A program made the translations under genes and the position numbers. A DNA stretch of 5,924 nucleotides from Thermoplasmatota archaeon (GTDB taxonomy: Bacteria > Pseudomonadota > Gammaproteobacteria > Burkholderiales > Thiobacillaceae), in the NCBI GenBank assembly GCA_023475455.1, contig JAMCVR010000104.1, positions 1 to 5,924 on the forward strand. The letters run 5' to 3'. The notes under the pieces were generated by a model. That model had not been told where the DNA came from. It searched no databases and saw only the letters and a list, made by a program, of their open reading frames with translations. Below, piece after piece: positions 5,866 to 5,924 of the stretch. Position 1 is the stretch's first letter; every line of letters begins with the position of its first letter.

Positions 5866-5888
5866 TTTCCTCAACCCTTACCAGGAAA
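5866..5888 (+). promoter_or_regulatory. Possible hairpin hiding the ribosome site of the downstream gene
   Basis: TTTCCT (5866-5871) is fully complementary to AGGAAA (5883-5888), which contains the Shine-Dalgarno sequence; the loop is 11 nt. The stem is short and AU-rich (4 A-U, 2 G-C), the kind of weak pairing that melts with heat. It may be chance. Confidence 0.3.
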
Positions 5889-5890
5889 TC

Positions 5891-5924
5891 ATGATGAGCG
5901 ACAACGTATCCAAGGAACAGGTCG
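5891..5924 (+). CDS. Start of a gene after clpX, probably lon (runs off the right edge)
   Basis: AGGA (5883-5886) precedes tandem ATG codons at 5891 and 5894, and the frame reads MMSDNVSKEQV to the window end. The second ATG has the better spacing (7 nt). Eleven residues are too few to recognise a family. Gene order in many proteobacteria (tig-clpP-clpX-lon) and the heat-shock-like promoter upstream suggest the Lon protease, but this is inference from position only, so no symbol is given. Confidence 0.55.
   Translation, partial: MMSDNVSKEQV

Overview
The window comes from a high-GC proteobacterium, most likely a betaproteobacterium. The gene order (squalene/presqualene genes hpnC-hpnD divergent from tRNA-Leu, then tig-clpP-clpX and a following gene in the usual lon position) and the protein sequences both point that way. 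Genus is not decidable from the sequence alone.

Layout. On the minus strand, the start of hpnD (240-1, cut by the window edge) follows hpnC (1049 or 1121 down to 243) by 2 nt; together they make squalene for hopanoids. A short divergent promoter region (about 1122-1164) separates hpnC from tRNA-Leu(UAG), which reads on the plus strand. Next come the trigger factor gene tig, clpP (overlapping the tig stop by 1 nt) and clpX, encoding nascent-chain folding and ATP-dependent proteolysis. The clpX-downstream spacer holds a terminator-like hairpin, a heat-shock (sigma-32)-like promoter, a leader RNA with competing hairpins, and finally the first codons of a new gene, probably lon.

The striking property is not gene content but structure. 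Three direct tandem duplications, identical between copies by eye, interrupt this otherwise ordinary locus. (1) A 654-bp unit (721-1374 / 1375-2028) duplicates the 5' part of hpnC, tRNA-Leu and the 5' end of tig. (2) A 196-bp unit (2172-2367 / 2368-2563) lies inside tig and shifts its frame. (3) A 296-bp unit (5272-5567 / 5568-5863) duplicates the 3' end of clpX plus terminator, promoter and leader. Each has short homology at its junction (6 bp; 2 bp; 4 bp within a 10-of-11 match). A 27-of-28 match between hpnD at the left edge (1-28) and hpnC (396-423) suggests a fourth junction of the same kind at the window border. Removing one copy of each unit restores a conventional hpnDC / tRNA-Leu / tig(432 aa)-clpP-clpX / lon layout.

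The duplications could be real, very recent microhomology-mediated events or an assembly/amplification artefact; the sequence alone cannot decide. I see no mobile element, CRISPR array, phage gene or undescribed multi-gene system. The best candidate for new biology is the structured leader between clpX and the next gene.
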